A program made the position numbers and the translations under genes. The notes under the pieces were generated by a model. The model saw only the letters and a program-made list of their open reading frames with translations. It was not told where the DNA came from and did no database searches. Of a stretch of 64,000 bases of DNA, positions 1-9,053 are shown piece after piece. This DNA comes from Aromatoleum diolicum (lineage in GTDB: Bacteria; Pseudomonadota; Gammaproteobacteria; Burkholderiales; Rhodocyclaceae), in assembly GCF_012910955.1 (NCBI RefSeq), contig NZ_WTVQ01000008.1:92795-156794 (forward strand), written 5' to 3'. Within the stretch, counting starts at the first letter, position 1, and each line of letters opens with the position of its first letter.

Positions 1-319
1 CGCCAACGCGTCGCGTCGCGAACTGGTTGCCGGCGGGCTGGAGGCGGGCAAGGTGATTCGGGTTGTCGGACTTGCGGATACGGTTCCGTTGAAGAGGGAC
101 GACCTGTTTCACGCGACCAACCGACGCATCAGCATCATCGTCATGAACAGGAAGACCGAGGAGGCTGTGCGCTCGCAGGCGGGTTTGCTGGACATCGGTG
201 CGGATGCGCCGCTCGATGACGAGGCGCTGCGCCAGAACATCGAAAGCAAAACACCGCCGCCAGTCGCGCCGGCCACGCGTCCGCGCCCGCGGCCCACGCC
301 CGGCGCACCGCCGTCCTGA
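1..319 (+). CDS. motB: Flagellar motor stator protein MotB, C-terminal part
   Basis: Open at the left window edge; about 105 residues are visible. They read as the end of an OmpA-like peptidoglycan-binding domain (VVGLADTVPL, then the helix ATNRRISIIVMN with the paired arginines typical of MotB), followed by a roughly 40-residue Pro/Arg-rich tail. MotB anchors the proton-driven stator MotA4B2 to the cell wall. The chemotaxis genes that follow on the same strand fit a motAB-che transcription unit. The N-terminal membrane helix and plug lie outside the window, so the proton-binding Asp cannot be checked. Assignment is strong from the motif and context; PomB is less likely but not excluded. Confidence 0.85.
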   Translation, partial: ANASRRELVAGGLEAGKVIRVVGLADTVPLKRDDLFHATNRRISIIVMNRKTEEAVRSQAGLLDIGADAPLDDEALRQNIESKTPPPVAPATRPRPRPTPGAPPS

Positions 320-391
320 TGTGATGTGCCTTTTGTTGCGAGGGCCGGTGTTCGACCGCAGCCCCGAACAGGAATGGGAGGAGTTCTAAGC

Positions 392-1366
392 ATGCCCGTG
401 GGAGATCCCCCGCATTTCCGAAAACCCCTGAGCCCGGGCTTGTCTCCGCGCCCTGCGCCGGCGACTTCCGGGCGGGGGGCTGCGGAGCCCACATTCGCAG
501 CCATGGCGGCCGCGTCGGCAGCGGCGGCGATGGCCGGCGACCGTGATCGCGAATTCGAGCTGACCAGCGCGGACTTCGAGCGGATCCGCAAGCTGATCCA
601 TGACCATGCCGGCATCGTCCTGTCGCCCGCCAAGCAGGACATGGTGTACAGCCGCCTCGCGCGGCGCCTGCGCGTGTGTGGCGACCGTACCTTTGCCGAA
701 TACATTGCCCGCCTCGAACGCGATCGCATCGAGTGGGAGACCTTCGTCAATTCGCTGACCACCAATCTCACCTCGTTTTTCCGCGAGGCACATCATTTCG
801 ACATCCTTGCCGAGCGCATGCGGCGTGTCGCCGAAAAGCGCGTCATCCGTATCTGGTGCAATGCGGCATCCACCGGCGAGGAACCCTATTCACTGGCGAT
901 CACCGCCTGCGAGGCCTTCGACACGCTGACCCCGCCGGTGCAGATCTTCGCCAGCGATATCGATACAAATGTGCTGGCGCATGCCGAACGTGGGCTGTAT
1001 CGCGAGGACCGCATCCTTCGCCTGTCGCCCGAGCGCATCCGGCGTTACTTTCAGCGCGGTGCCGGCGTCCCTGAGGGCGAGCTGCGGGTGCGTCCGGAGT
1101 TGCAACGCTTGTTGAGCTTCCGGCGCATCAATCTGCTTGACCCGAATTGGTCCGTGCAGGGGCCGCTGGATGCGATCTTCTGTCGTAACGTAATGATTTA
1201 TTTCGATAAGGCGACGCAGTACACGATCCTCAAGCGTTTTGCTCCCCTGTTGCGCAAGGACGGGGCCTTGTTTGCCGGACATTCGGAGAGTTTCATGCAC
1301 GCAGCCGATCTTTTCCGCTCGATGGGCCGCACTGTCTACCAACGCATCGATGCCGGCGCCGCTTAA
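392..1366 (+). CDS. cheR: Chemotaxis protein methyltransferase CheR
   Basis: 324 residues from this start. It methylates glutamates of chemoreceptors with S-adenosylmethionine. The N-terminal CheR helical domain begins near residue 50 ([19 protein letters not shown]) after a Pro/Ala-rich extension. The SAM-binding domain follows, with the segment [17 protein letters not shown] and the later [10 protein letters not shown]. The start was chosen because GGGAGGAG lies 8 nt upstream; an in-frame ATG at 326 lacks a ribosome site, and an ATG at 503 would remove only the extension. The 3' end overlaps cheB by 17 nt, so the two are probably translated together. Confidence 0.93.
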   Translation: MPVGDPPHFRKPLSPGLSPRPAPATSGRGAAEPTFAAMAAASAAAAMAGDRDREFELTSADFERIRKLIHDHAGIVLSPAKQDMVYSRLARRLRVCGDRTFAEYIARLERDRIEWETFVNSLTTNLTSFFREAHHFDILAERMRRVAEKRVIRIWCNAASTGEEPYSLAITACEAFDTLTPPVQIFASDIDTNVLAHAERGLYREDRILRLSPERIRRYFQRGAGVPEGELRVRPELQRLLSFRRINLLDPNWSVQGPLDAIFCRNVMIYFDKATQYTILKRFAPLLRKDGALFAGHSESFMHAADLFRSMGRTVYQRIDAGAA

Positions 1367-1988
1367 CACGCCGTCCGCCACGGGCGCCGCGTTCCATGGG
1401 ACGCGTATTATCTTCATCGGCGCGTCGACGGGCGGTACCGAGGCGATCAAGCAGGTCTTGCTCGGGTTGCCGCAATGCGTGCCACCGGTGATGATCGTGC
1501 AGCACATGCCGGAAATGTTTACCACTGCGTTTGCCCGCCGACTCGACGGCTTGTGCGAAATTCGCGTCAAGGAGGCGGAGGACGGCGAACCGCTCGTGTC
1601 CGGCACTGCATACATTGCGCCCGGGCATTCGCATCTCGCGGTGCGCCGTGCGTCAAGCGGGTTCCAGTGCTCCCTGTCGCGTGCCGAGCCGGTCAATCGA
1701 CATCGGCCGTCGGTAGACGTGCTGTTTTCGTCGGCCGCGCAGCAGATTGGCACGGGGGCAATCGGCGTGCTGCTGACCGGCATGGGCAAGGACGGCGCGC
1801 GCGGCCTGCTCGAGATGCGTCGCGCGGGCGCCTGGACGATTGCCCAGGACCATGATTCGTGTGTTGTCTACGGCATGCCGCGCGAGGCCACAATGATCGG
1901 TGCGGCGTGCGAAGTGGTGCCGCTCCGGGACGTCGCGCAGCACGTTCTCAAACAGCTTGCGCAGCCGGGGAGTGGGGCGCATCGATAA
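1350..1988 (+). CDS. cheB: Receiver-less CheB protein-glutamate methylesterase
   Basis: 212 residues containing only the CheB methylesterase domain, which removes receptor methyl groups and deamidates glutamines. The catalytic triad is complete: Ser26 in GASTGGTE, His52 in VQHMPEMF and Asp148 in [10 protein letters not shown]. The Ser-His and His-Asp spacings, 26 and 96 residues, equal those of E. coli CheB (S164, H190, D286). The N-terminal receiver domain of about 130 residues that normally inhibits CheB and is relieved by phosphorylation is missing, and cheR coding sequence occupies the space upstream. Activity is therefore unlikely to be controlled by CheA in the usual way. The start overlaps cheR and no clear ribosome site is seen, consistent with translational coupling. 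Confidence 0.9.
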   Translation: MPAPLNTPSATGAAFHGTRIIFIGASTGGTEAIKQVLLGLPQCVPPVMIVQHMPEMFTTAFARRLDGLCEIRVKEAEDGEPLVSGTAYIAPGHSHLAVRRASSGFQCSLSRAEPVNRHRPSVDVLFSSAAQQIGTGAIGVLLTGMGKDGARGLLEMRRAGAWTIAQDHDSCVVYGMPREATMIGAACEVVPLRDVAQHVLKQLAQPGSGAHR

Positions 1989-2163
1989 GTTTTTTCGCGC
2001 CGGAGATCGGGGCCGGCTTGCATGTCTTGATGAGAAAATGTCGCCACGGCAAGTCAGATTGCGTTGCCCCCTCAAGAATTTCCGGATGCTGACGTTATCT
2101 TGATTGAAATCACGGCGCACCTGCGCCGCCCAGAACATATTGCCGCGTCTAGCGGAGAGTGAA

Positions 2164-3132
2164 ATGTCCGAACTGTTCAAGAATATCGAAGCCCGCACGC
2201 GTCTGGCCGGCACCAACAAGCTGGAGATCCTGCTGTTCACGCTCGGCGTCGATCAGCGCACCGGGCGCCGGGAAACCTTCGGCATCAACGTGTTCAAGGT
2301 GCGCGAGGTGATGCGTACTCCGGCCATCACGGCTGCGCCCGAGATGCCGGCAGCGGTCGAGGGCATGGTCAGTCTGCGCGGCGTGCTGGTGCCGGTGGTC
2401 GACCTCGGGCGCTACGTCGGCGTGGGTGGTAACGCCCAGCGCGACATCATGATCGTCACCGAATACAACGGCCACACGCAGGGCTTCCTCGTCGAGGCAG
2501 TCGACACCATCCTGCGCCTCGACTGGTCGCAGATGCGGGTGCCGCCCGACATGCTCACCGCGAACCTGGGCGGGCTGGTGACGGCCGTTACCGAGCTGCA
2601 GGACAAGAAGCTGGTGATGATGCTCGACGTCGAGAAAGTGCTGGCCGAGACCACCAGCCAGGACGACCAGTTCATGTTCAAGGGCATCGAACCGATCGAG
2701 GGCGCCAAGTACACGGTGTTCTTTGCCGACGACTCGTCCGTCGCGCGCAAGCAGATCGAGCGCACGCTCGACGTGCTGGGCGTGCCTTACGTGGGGTCGG
2801 TCAACGGACGCATGGCCTGGGAGGAGCTGCAGAAGGCCGCCCGCCATGCCGAGGCCACCGGGCGCAAGGTGAGCGATGTCGTGAGTCTGGTGCTTACCGA
2901 TGTCGAAATGCCGGAAATGGACGGCTATATCCTGACCAAGTCGATCAAGTCCGACCCGCGCTTTGCCGGGATCCCGGTGATCATGCATTCGTCGCTTTCC
3001 GGCATGTCGAACCAGCAGCTTGGCACGTCGGTCGGCGTCGACGAATACGTCCCGAAATTTGAGCCGCAGCGTCTGGCCGAGACGCTGCGCCGCCTGCTGG
3101 GCCGCGACGCCCCGCAGACTCGTGCATCGTGA
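2164..3132 (+). CDS. cheV: Chemotaxis coupling/receiver protein CheV (first copy)
   Basis: 322 residues. A CheW-like coupling domain (about 15-165) links receptors to CheA, and a C-terminal CheY-type receiver (about 185-315) carries the phospho-acceptor Asp246 in LTDVEMPEMDG and the acidic pair FFADDSS. CheV proteins couple receptors to the kinase in a phosphorylation-dependent way and are linked to adaptation. Start chosen at the ATG preceded by GCGGAGAG; an in-frame ATG at 2104 has no such site. A 175-nt gap separates it from cheB, so a promoter may lie there, although none could be assigned. The second copy follows after 12 nt. Confidence 0.93.
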   Translation: MSELFKNIEARTRLAGTNKLEILLFTLGVDQRTGRRETFGINVFKVREVMRTPAITAAPEMPAAVEGMVSLRGVLVPVVDLGRYVGVGGNAQRDIMIVTEYNGHTQGFLVEAVDTILRLDWSQMRVPPDMLTANLGGLVTAVTELQDKKLVMMLDVEKVLAETTSQDDQFMFKGIEPIEGAKYTVFFADDSSVARKQIERTLDVLGVPYVGSVNGRMAWEELQKAARHAEATGRKVSDVVSLVLTDVEMPEMDGYILTKSIKSDPRFAGIPVIMHSSLSGMSNQQLGTSVGVDEYVPKFEPQRLAETLRRLLGRDAPQTRAS

Positions 3133-3144
3133 GGAAGCATTGTC

Positions 3145-4095
3145 ATGTCAGCTTATGATACGGACGACAACGGCCTGTTGAATGTGGTCGACGGGCGCAC
3201 CAGCCTTGCCGGTTCCAACCGCATGGAGATCTTGTTGTTCTCCCTCGGTACTTCCGAAACCTTCGGCATCAATGTCTTCAAGGTCAAGGAGGTGTCGACG
3301 GCGCCGTTCATCACCAGGGCCCCGAACATGCCGATCGGGGTCGAAGGGCTGATCTCGTTGCGTGGCAATGTGATCCCGGTGCTGGCCCTGTCGAAGATCC
3401 TCGGGCTCGCGCAGCCGGGCGAACCATTGGGCGCGTCGATGATGGTCACCGAATACAGCAAGCGCACCCTCGGTTTTCTCGTCGAAGGCGTCGATCGCAT
3501 CATCCGCGTGGACTGGGACAAGGTGCGCGCTCCGGACAACGTTTCCAGCAGCGTGCATAACTACATCACGGCAATTACCGAATTGCCCGACGGTAAACTG
3601 GTTTCCATCGTGGATGTGGAGACGGTGCTGGCATCGACGTTTGGCGACGCCGTGGTGGGCAATATCGCCCCGATTGCCGGTGGGCAGAATTACGATATCT
3701 TTTATGTCGATGACTCCGCCGTCGCGCGCCGCAAGATTGCCGAGGTGCTCGACAAGCTGGGCGTCAAGCACAAGCATGCGGTCAATGGGCTGGAGGCCTG
3801 GACCCGTCTGCAGGGCATGGCCAGTCATGCGCAGCAATGCGGTCGTTACCTCAGTGACGAACTGGACCTGATCCTCGTCGATGCGGAAATGCCCGAAATG
3901 GACGGGTACGTATTGACGCGCAATATCAAGGCAGATACCCGCTTCGACGGCATCCCGGTGGTGATGCACTCGTCCCTGTCCTCGGAAGCGAACCGGGCCA
4001 TGGGAAAGCGGGTCGGGGTCGATGCATACGTGGCAAAATTCGACGCCGATGCGCTCGCAGATACCTTGCGTCCGCTGCTGACCCGGGGCCACTAG
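3145..4095 (+). CDS. cheV: Chemotaxis coupling/receiver protein CheV (second copy)
   Basis: 316 residues with the same CheW-plus-receiver plan as the preceding gene; the acceptor is Asp246 in LVDAEMPEMDG and the acidic pair lies in YVDDSAV. It is a paralogue, not a recent duplicate: the two differ at many positions and the first has a longer loop after LFTLGV. A GAGGAA ribosome site overlaps the previous stop. No separate cheW is present in the visible cluster, so the two CheV proteins may supply most coupling function here; a cheW elsewhere on the chromosome cannot be excluded. Confidence 0.93.
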   Translation: MSAYDTDDNGLLNVVDGRTSLAGSNRMEILLFSLGTSETFGINVFKVKEVSTAPFITRAPNMPIGVEGLISLRGNVIPVLALSKILGLAQPGEPLGASMMVTEYSKRTLGFLVEGVDRIIRVDWDKVRAPDNVSSSVHNYITAITELPDGKLVSIVDVETVLASTFGDAVVGNIAPIAGGQNYDIFYVDDSAVARRKIAEVLDKLGVKHKHAVNGLEAWTRLQGMASHAQQCGRYLSDELDLILVDAEMPEMDGYVLTRNIKADTRFDGIPVVMHSSLSSEANRAMGKRVGVDAYVAKFDADALADTLRPLLTRGH

Positions 4096-4134
4096 GCGAA
4101 GACCGGGCTGTCAGAAAGATTACGGAGATACACC

Positions 4135-4536
4135 ATGTCCGACCCCAAGATGAAATTTCTCGTCGTCGATGATTTTTCGACCATGCGCAGGATCGTGCGC
4201 AATCTGCTCAAGGAACTCGGGTTCACCAACGTCGATGAAGCCGAGGATGGCGCCGTGGCCTTGCAGAAGCTCAACAGCGCACCATTCGATTTTGTCGTGA
4301 CCGACTGGAACATGCCCAACATGGACGGGCTGACTTTGCTGCAGACGATCCGCCAGACGCCCCATCTGAAGCATCTGCCGGTGCTGATGGTGACCGCCGA
4401 GGCCAAGAAGGAAAATATCATCGCAGCGGCGCAGGCCGGGGCCAGCGGCTACATCGTCAAGCCTTTCACGGCGGCGACGATGTCGGAGAAGCTGGAAAAG
4501 ATCTTCGAGAAGATGGGCAAGAAGGCCGCCGCGTGA
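4135..4536 (+). CDS. cheY: Chemotaxis response regulator CheY
   Basis: 133 residues, a single receiver domain. The acidic pocket ([10 protein letters not shown]), the acceptor Asp57 in [12 protein letters not shown], the Thr in VTAEAK and the Lys in YIVKPF match CheY closely, including the numbering of Asp57. Phospho-CheY binds the flagellar switch protein FliM to change rotation. A ribosome site (ACGGAG) precedes the ATG. It sits between cheV and cheZ, with its kinase CheA and phosphatase CheZ in the same run. Confidence 0.96.
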   Translation: MSDPKMKFLVVDDFSTMRRIVRNLLKELGFTNVDEAEDGAVALQKLNSAPFDFVVTDWNMPNMDGLTLLQTIRQTPHLKHLPVLMVTAEAKKENIIAAAQAGASGYIVKPFTAATMSEKLEKIFEKMGKKAAA

Positions 4537-4573
4537 GCGGACGGCCCATGAAAAGGGATAGGGGAGGCCGATG

Positions 4574-5431
4574 ATGGCGAAGAAGCTGAAAATCGATGAG
4601 GCCGGAGATTCGGATGATCTCCAGGCCCTGTTCGACAGCATCGCGAACAGTCCGCAGCAGACAGCGCCGAAGGCCGAGCCGGCGCCCAAGGCGGTGAATG
4701 GCGACGACGACGAGTTGCAGTCGCTATTTGATTCCGTGGCAGCCGAATTCGAGGCCGGGTTTCAGGAGGCCGCGCAGGAAACGGCTCCGGTCACCAGGGC
4801 GGGCGCTGACGGGCAAACGGAGCACTCTTGCGACGCGGTGTTTACGCGGATCGGCCAGATGACAAGACAAGTCCACGATACCTTGCGCGAACTGGGTTCC
4901 GAAGACGGGTTGCAGGACGCGGTTCAGGCAATACCCGACGTCCGCCAGCGTCTCAGCTACATCGCGCAGATGACTGAGCAGGCCGCCAGCCGTGTGCTCA
5001 ACGCCACCGACATCGCCCAGCCGATCCAGAACAAGCTCCACGCGGATGCCCGCGGTCTGCAGGTGAAATGGGACAAGTTGTTCGCCAATCAGCTCTCGGT
5101 CGACGAGTTCAAGGCCCTGTCGAACGACACGCGCGGTTTTCTCGGCGAGGTTGCCCAGGCGAGCCGTGCGACCAACGAGCAGCTGATGGAAATCATGATG
5201 GCGCAGGATTTCCAGGATCTCACCGGCCAAGTCATCAAGAAGGTGGTCGAACTTGCGCAAAAACTCGAAACCGAGCTGCTGCAGGTCTTACTGGAAGTCA
5301 CTCCGCCTGAAAAGCGCGGTGAAAAGCACAGTGGCCTGATGAATGGCCCGGTGGTCAGCTCCGCGGGGCGCGACGATGTGGTGACGACGCAGGAGCAGGT
5401 CGACGATCTGCTTGGTAGCCTGGGCTTTTGA
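4574..5431 (+). CDS. cheZ: CheY-P phosphatase CheZ
   Basis: 285 residues; dephosphorylates CheY-P. The key segment MAQDFQDLTGQVIKK matches the CheZ active-site helix, in which the Gln of LTGQ enters the CheY active site. The C-terminal helix EQVDDLLGSLGF corresponds to the CheY-binding tail. It is longer than E. coli CheZ (214 residues) because of an acidic, low-complexity N-terminal region of about 80 residues that repeats the pattern LQALFDSI / LQSLFDSV. The second of two adjacent ATGs was chosen because GGGGAGG lies 6 nt upstream. Confidence 0.93.
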   Translation: MAKKLKIDEAGDSDDLQALFDSIANSPQQTAPKAEPAPKAVNGDDDELQSLFDSVAAEFEAGFQEAAQETAPVTRAGADGQTEHSCDAVFTRIGQMTRQVHDTLRELGSEDGLQDAVQAIPDVRQRLSYIAQMTEQAASRVLNATDIAQPIQNKLHADARGLQVKWDKLFANQLSVDEFKALSNDTRGFLGEVAQASRATNEQLMEIMMAQDFQDLTGQVIKKVVELAQKLETELLQVLLEVTPPEKRGEKHSGLMNGPVVSSAGRDDVVTTQEQVDDLLGSLGF

Positions 5432-5437
5432 TGATCA

Positions 5438-5473
5438 TGCCGCCCGGCGACGCCTTGCGTAAGCCGGGCGGCA
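5438..5473 (+). repeat. Intercistronic hairpin between cheZ and cheA
   Basis: A perfect 11-bp stem, TGCCGCCCGGC at 5438-5448 and its complement at 5463-5473, with a 14-nt loop. No run of T follows, so it is not a standard intrinsic terminator. It lies 6 nt after the cheZ stop and 57 nt before cheA, and could set relative mRNA stability or translation. Confidence 0.6.
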
Positions 5474-5529
5474 GGCGTGACGAGGGTGCCGGGAATGCGG
5501 CCCGTCGGGAACTATAGAGCGAGAACGTT

Positions 5530-7446
5530 ATGAGTGACTTCGCGGGAATGGAAGACCTTCTTCAGGATTTCCTGATTGAAGCGGGAGACCTGCTCTCCGG
5601 GGTCGACAACAAACTGGTGGATCTCGAACGGGCACCCGATGATCGCAACCTGCTGAACGAGATTTTTCGCGGATTCCACACCATCAAGGGCGGGGCCGGG
5701 TTCCTCAATGCGACCGAGCTGGTCACCCTGTGCCACTTGACGGAAAATCTGTTCGACAACCTGCGTAACGGCCAGCTGGAGATCACGCCCGAAGTAATGG
5801 ACGTGATTCTCGAAGCCACCGGTACGGTGCGCGACATGTTTGCGAGCCTTGAACAGGGCACCCAGCCTTCACCGGCAGAAGGGGAACTGATCGGTCGCCT
5901 CAGGCAGGCGATCGCCGGCGAACTGGCCGGCGGGCAATCGGTCGCAGACGCCGGCGCCGAAGCTCCCGCGGCGCATGCACCCGCTGCAGCTTCGGCTTCC
6001 CCTGCGGGGAAGGCCGGTCCCGACTGGGAACTGCTGCACGGTGCGCTCGTCGGCGTGCCGGCCCTGAAGGAGGTCCGCGAGGTGAAGCCGCCTGCCGCCG
6101 CCGTGATGCCTGCCGCGCCGGTCAAGGCACCGGAGGAAGTCATCAAGGCTGCCACCGGACGGCGCGCCAGCGACAAGCCGGGGGCGGCGGCGCCTGCGGG
6201 ACGTCGCGAGGGCGAAAAACAACGGGACAATTCGATCCGTGTCGATACCACGCGGCTCGACCAGGTGCTCAACCTGTCGGGTGAAATCGGCTTGACCAAG
6301 AATCGCCTGAATGCCTTGCGCAGCGACATCCTGAGCGGCCGCAACGATACCGAAACGCTGCATTCGCTCGATCTTGCGGTGAGTCAGCTCGATCTGCTGG
6401 TGTCGGACCTGCAGAACGCGGTGATGAAGACGCGCATGCAGCCGATCGGACGGCTGTTCCAGAAGTACCCGCGCATTGCGCGCGATCTTGCGCGCAACAT
6501 GGGCAAGGATGTGGAGTTGGTGCTGGCCGGCGAGGAAACCGAGATCGACAAGACGATGATCGAGGATCTGGCCGATCCGATCATCCACCTGATCCGCAAT
6601 GCGGTTGATCACGGCGTCGAAGATAGCGCAGAGCGGACTGCGAACGGCAAACCGGAAAAATCGATTGTCCGTCTCGAGGCACGTCAGGAAGGCGATCACA
6701 TCGTGATCCTGGTGGCCGATGACGGGCGCGGCATGAACGCCGAGCGTTTGCGTGCGAAGGCGGTCGAGAAGGGGCTCATCACCGACGAAGAGTCGAATGC
6801 GATGGACGAGCGCCAGAGTTTCAATCTGGTGTTCCTGCCGGGTTTCTCGATGGCCGTGCAGGTCTCGGATGTTTCGGGGCGCGGCGTGGGGATGGACGTT
6901 GTGCGGACGAACATCCAGAAGCTCAATGGCAACATTGAAATCCAGTCGGTGCTCGGCAAGGGTACGACCTTTGTTATCAGCCTGCCGCTGACGCTGGCGA
7001 TTCTGCCCGTGCTGCTGGTGCGTCTCGGCGATCAGCCCTTTGCGGTGCCGCTGTCGATGGTGCGCGAGATTCTGCCGATCGAAGCGCGCGAAGTGCAGGA
7101 AGTCGGCGGGCGGGCCACGATGGTGGTGCGCGGCGAAGTCCTGCCCATCCTGCCGCTGGCGGGCCTGTTGGGCTGGCCGCTCGACCGCTCTCCGGGGTAC
7201 GGCGTGTTGATGCAGACGGCCGAGATGTCGTTCATCCTCGCAATCGACAGTTTCGCGGGCCGCGAGGATGCGGTGATCAAGTCGCTCGACGATTTCCGAC
7301 CGAAGGGGGTCGCCGGGGTGACCACACTGTCGAATGGCCAGATCGTGTTGATCCTCGACATGAAGGAACTGCTCGGCAGCGCCGGTGATCAGCGCTGGAT
7401 GAGTCGTTTGTCGCTGATGGCGAAAAAGCCGGTCCTCGCCGCCTGA
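5530..7446 (+). CDS. cheA: Chemotaxis histidine kinase CheA
   Basis: 638 residues. P1 phosphotransfer domain (about 1-110) with the phospho-accepting His50 in FRGFHTIKGG. An Ala/Pro-rich linker (about 135-235) stands where P2, the CheY/CheB-docking domain, normally lies, and no P2 fold is recognisable. The P3 dimerisation region starts near 236, followed by P4 ATP-binding motifs (HLIRNAVDHG near 355, VADDGRGMN, GRGVGMDVV) and the P5 CheW-like regulatory domain (about 500-638). It phosphorylates CheY and the CheV receivers in response to receptors. It is the last che gene of the run; the gap after cheZ holds a hairpin. Confidence 0.96.
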   Translation: MSDFAGMEDLLQDFLIEAGDLLSGVDNKLVDLERAPDDRNLLNEIFRGFHTIKGGAGFLNATELVTLCHLTENLFDNLRNGQLEITPEVMDVILEATGTVRDMFASLEQGTQPSPAEGELIGRLRQAIAGELAGGQSVADAGAEAPAAHAPAAASASPAGKAGPDWELLHGALVGVPALKEVREVKPPAAAVMPAAPVKAPEEVIKAATGRRASDKPGAAAPAGRREGEKQRDNSIRVDTTRLDQVLNLSGEIGLTKNRLNALRSDILSGRNDTETLHSLDLAVSQLDLLVSDLQNAVMKTRMQPIGRLFQKYPRIARDLARNMGKDVELVLAGEETEIDKTMIEDLADPIIHLIRNAVDHGVEDSAERTANGKPEKSIVRLEARQEGDHIVILVADDGRGMNAERLRAKAVEKGLITDEESNAMDERQSFNLVFLPGFSMAVQVSDVSGRGVGMDVVRTNIQKLNGNIEIQSVLGKGTTFVISLPLTLAILPVLLVRLGDQPFAVPLSMVREILPIEAREVQEVGGRATMVVRGEVLPILPLAGLLGWPLDRSPGYGVLMQTAEMSFILAIDSFAGREDAVIKSLDDFRPKGVAGVTTLSNGQIVLILDMKELLGSAGDQRWMSRLSLMAKKPVLAA

Positions 7447-7574
7447 TTGAATCCGCCGACCGCTCGCGCACGGTGGTCGGTACCCGGCGCAGGGAGACGC
7501 ATCCTTGCTGCGCCGGATTTCCACTCCTACGATGAAGTACGGGGCAATCTTGCCGTGCCCCGGTAGGGGTGGTC

Positions 7575-7886
7575 ATGTCCGAGTTCGATTTCGACCGCTG
7601 GCGCGAGTTGGCGGAGCGGGATCCTGAAGCGTTCTTCAGGGCGCGCCGTCGTGCCATCGAGCATCTTATCGACAGCTATCCGCCGGGCCGGCGCGAATAC
7701 TTGCGCGACATGCAGCGGCACATCGATTGTGTGCGGGCGTGTGCCGGCACGCCTGTCAAAGCGTTGCACTGTCTTGCGGCGATGATGCAGGACCGACTCG
7801 TGGCGCTGCAGCACCAGAACGAGTTATTGCGAGGGCTGGCGGTGAAGTTGCGGCACTCCGTCGGTGTCGACGAAGTGCCCGGTTGA
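7575..7886 (+). CDS. DUF3135-like small protein
   Basis: 103 residues, basic and largely helical, opening FDFDRWRELAERDPEAFFRAR, which resembles DUF3135 family proteins of unknown function found in proteobacteria. No signal peptide, membrane segment or catalytic motif is visible. Start taken at the ATG; an in-frame GTG two codons earlier is possible. It follows cheA after 128 nt of hairpin-rich sequence and converges with the transaldolase gene 14 nt away, so it may be co-transcribed with che genes, but nothing shows a chemotaxis role. Confidence 0.75.
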   Translation: MSEFDFDRWRELAERDPEAFFRARRRAIEHLIDSYPPGRREYLRDMQRHIDCVRACAGTPVKALHCLAAMMQDRLVALQHQNELLRGLAVKLRHSVGVDEVPG

Positions 7887-7900
7887 GCTGTTCTGCCGAT

Positions 7901-8977
7901 TCAGGCTGTCAGTTGCAGCAGTTGTGCAAAGGCGTCCTCGAACTGCGCGAGCCCTTCGCGCTGCAGGCGTTCGCCGGCCGCGGTCAGATCGACCCCGAGG
8001 CTTGCGAGCGCGGCGAAGTGCGCGCGCGCGGCCCCCGCATCGGTGGTGAGCGTGGCGCCCACTTTGCCGTGGTCGCGCAGCGCAGCCAGCGTTGCGTCCG
8101 GCAGGGTATTCACCGTTTCGGCACCGATCAGCGGTTCGACGTACAGGAGGTCGCTGTAGGCGGGGTTCTTTGTCCCGGTGCTGGCCCACAGCATGAACTG
8201 TGGCCGTGCGCCAAGTGCGCGCAGGTCGGCAAATGCAGCACCATGGAAGCGTTCGAGATAGCGCTGATAGGCGAGCTTGGCGGTCGCGACGGCAGCCTTG
8301 CCGCGCAAGGCCGGCGCATTGCCGCCGAGTTCCTCCAGCTGCTTGTCGATCAGGGTGTCGACGCGGCTGAGGAACAGGCTGGCGACCGACATCACGCTGC
8401 GCACATCGCCGCCGGCCCGCTGCAGGTGCGCGAGGCCGCGCAGGTAGGCGTCGGCGACGGCATCGACGTGGGCCAGCGAAAACATCAGGGTCACGTTGAC
8501 GCTGACGCCGTGGCCGATCAGTTGCTCGATGGCGTCGAGACCCGCCGGGGTGGCCGGTACTTTGATCAGCACGTTGTCGCGTGCGACGGCCTGCTTCAGG
8601 CGCAGGCCGGCTGCGACGGTGCCGGCCGCATCGTGTGCGAGGGCGGGGGAAACTTCCAGACTGACGTAGCCGGCATTGCGGCCCGTGCGCTCGAAAGTCG
8701 GCCGCAGCAGGTCGCAGGCGCGCTGCACATCGGGAATCACCAGCTGTTCATAACGCGCTTCGGCGTCGATCGGCTGCCGCTTCAGGGCCGCCAGGTCGTC
8801 CTCGTAATAGCGCCCGCCGGCAATTGCCTTGTGGAAGATCGCCGGGTTGGTGGTAACGCCGTCAACACCATCCTCGGTAATCATGCGGGCGAGGTGGCCG
8901 TCGTTGAGCAGCGTCCGGGAAAGATTGTCGAGCCAGACTTGCTGGCCTTGGGCGCGGACCTGGAGCAGGGGATTCAT
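7901..8977 (-). CDS. tal: Transaldolase
   Basis: 358 residues from the internal ATG at 8977. It transfers a dihydroxyacetone unit between sedoheptulose-7-phosphate and glyceraldehyde-3-phosphate in the pentose phosphate pathway. Family features seen: QVWLDNLSRTLL, EDGVDGVTTNPAIFHKAI near the N-terminus, and NVLIKVPATPAGLDAIEQL with the Schiff-base lysine in IKVPAT. Length suits the longer subfamily of about 350-370 residues. An upstream ATG at 9025 would add 16 poorly conserved residues; neither start has a clear ribosome site. It is last in a minus-strand run after cysK, chrA and truC, 76 nt from truC. Confidence 0.92.
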   Translation of the reverse strand: MNPLLQVRAQGQQVWLDNLSRTLLNDGHLARMITEDGVDGVTTNPAIFHKAIAGGRYYEDDLAALKRQPIDAEARYEQLVIPDVQRACDLLRPTFERTGRNAGYVSLEVSPALAHDAAGTVAAGLRLKQAVARDNVLIKVPATPAGLDAIEQLIGHGVSVNVTLMFSLAHVDAVADAYLRGLAHLQRAGGDVRSVMSVASLFLSRVDTLIDKQLEELGGNAPALRGKAAVATAKLAYQRYLERFHGAAFADLRALGARPQFMLWASTGTKNPAYSDLLYVEPLIGAETVNTLPDATLAALRDHGKVGATLTTDAGAARAHFAALASLGVDLTAAGERLQREGLAQFEDAFAQLLQLTA

Positions 8978-9053
8978 GATTGGGGAGCCGGTATCGTGGT
9001 TTTCTGCGGAAGTTTCATTGTGCAATGAATCGGTGACGGCAGAAAGACGCGCG

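Noticed and set aside
1989..2163. A sigma-28-like promoter before cheV (TCAAGAAT ... GTTATC)
   Set aside because: The spacing and the -10 do not match the GCCGATAA consensus.
5438..5473. cheZ-cheA hairpin as an intrinsic terminator
   Set aside because: The stem is strong, but no T-run follows on either strand, so it is listed as a hairpin only.
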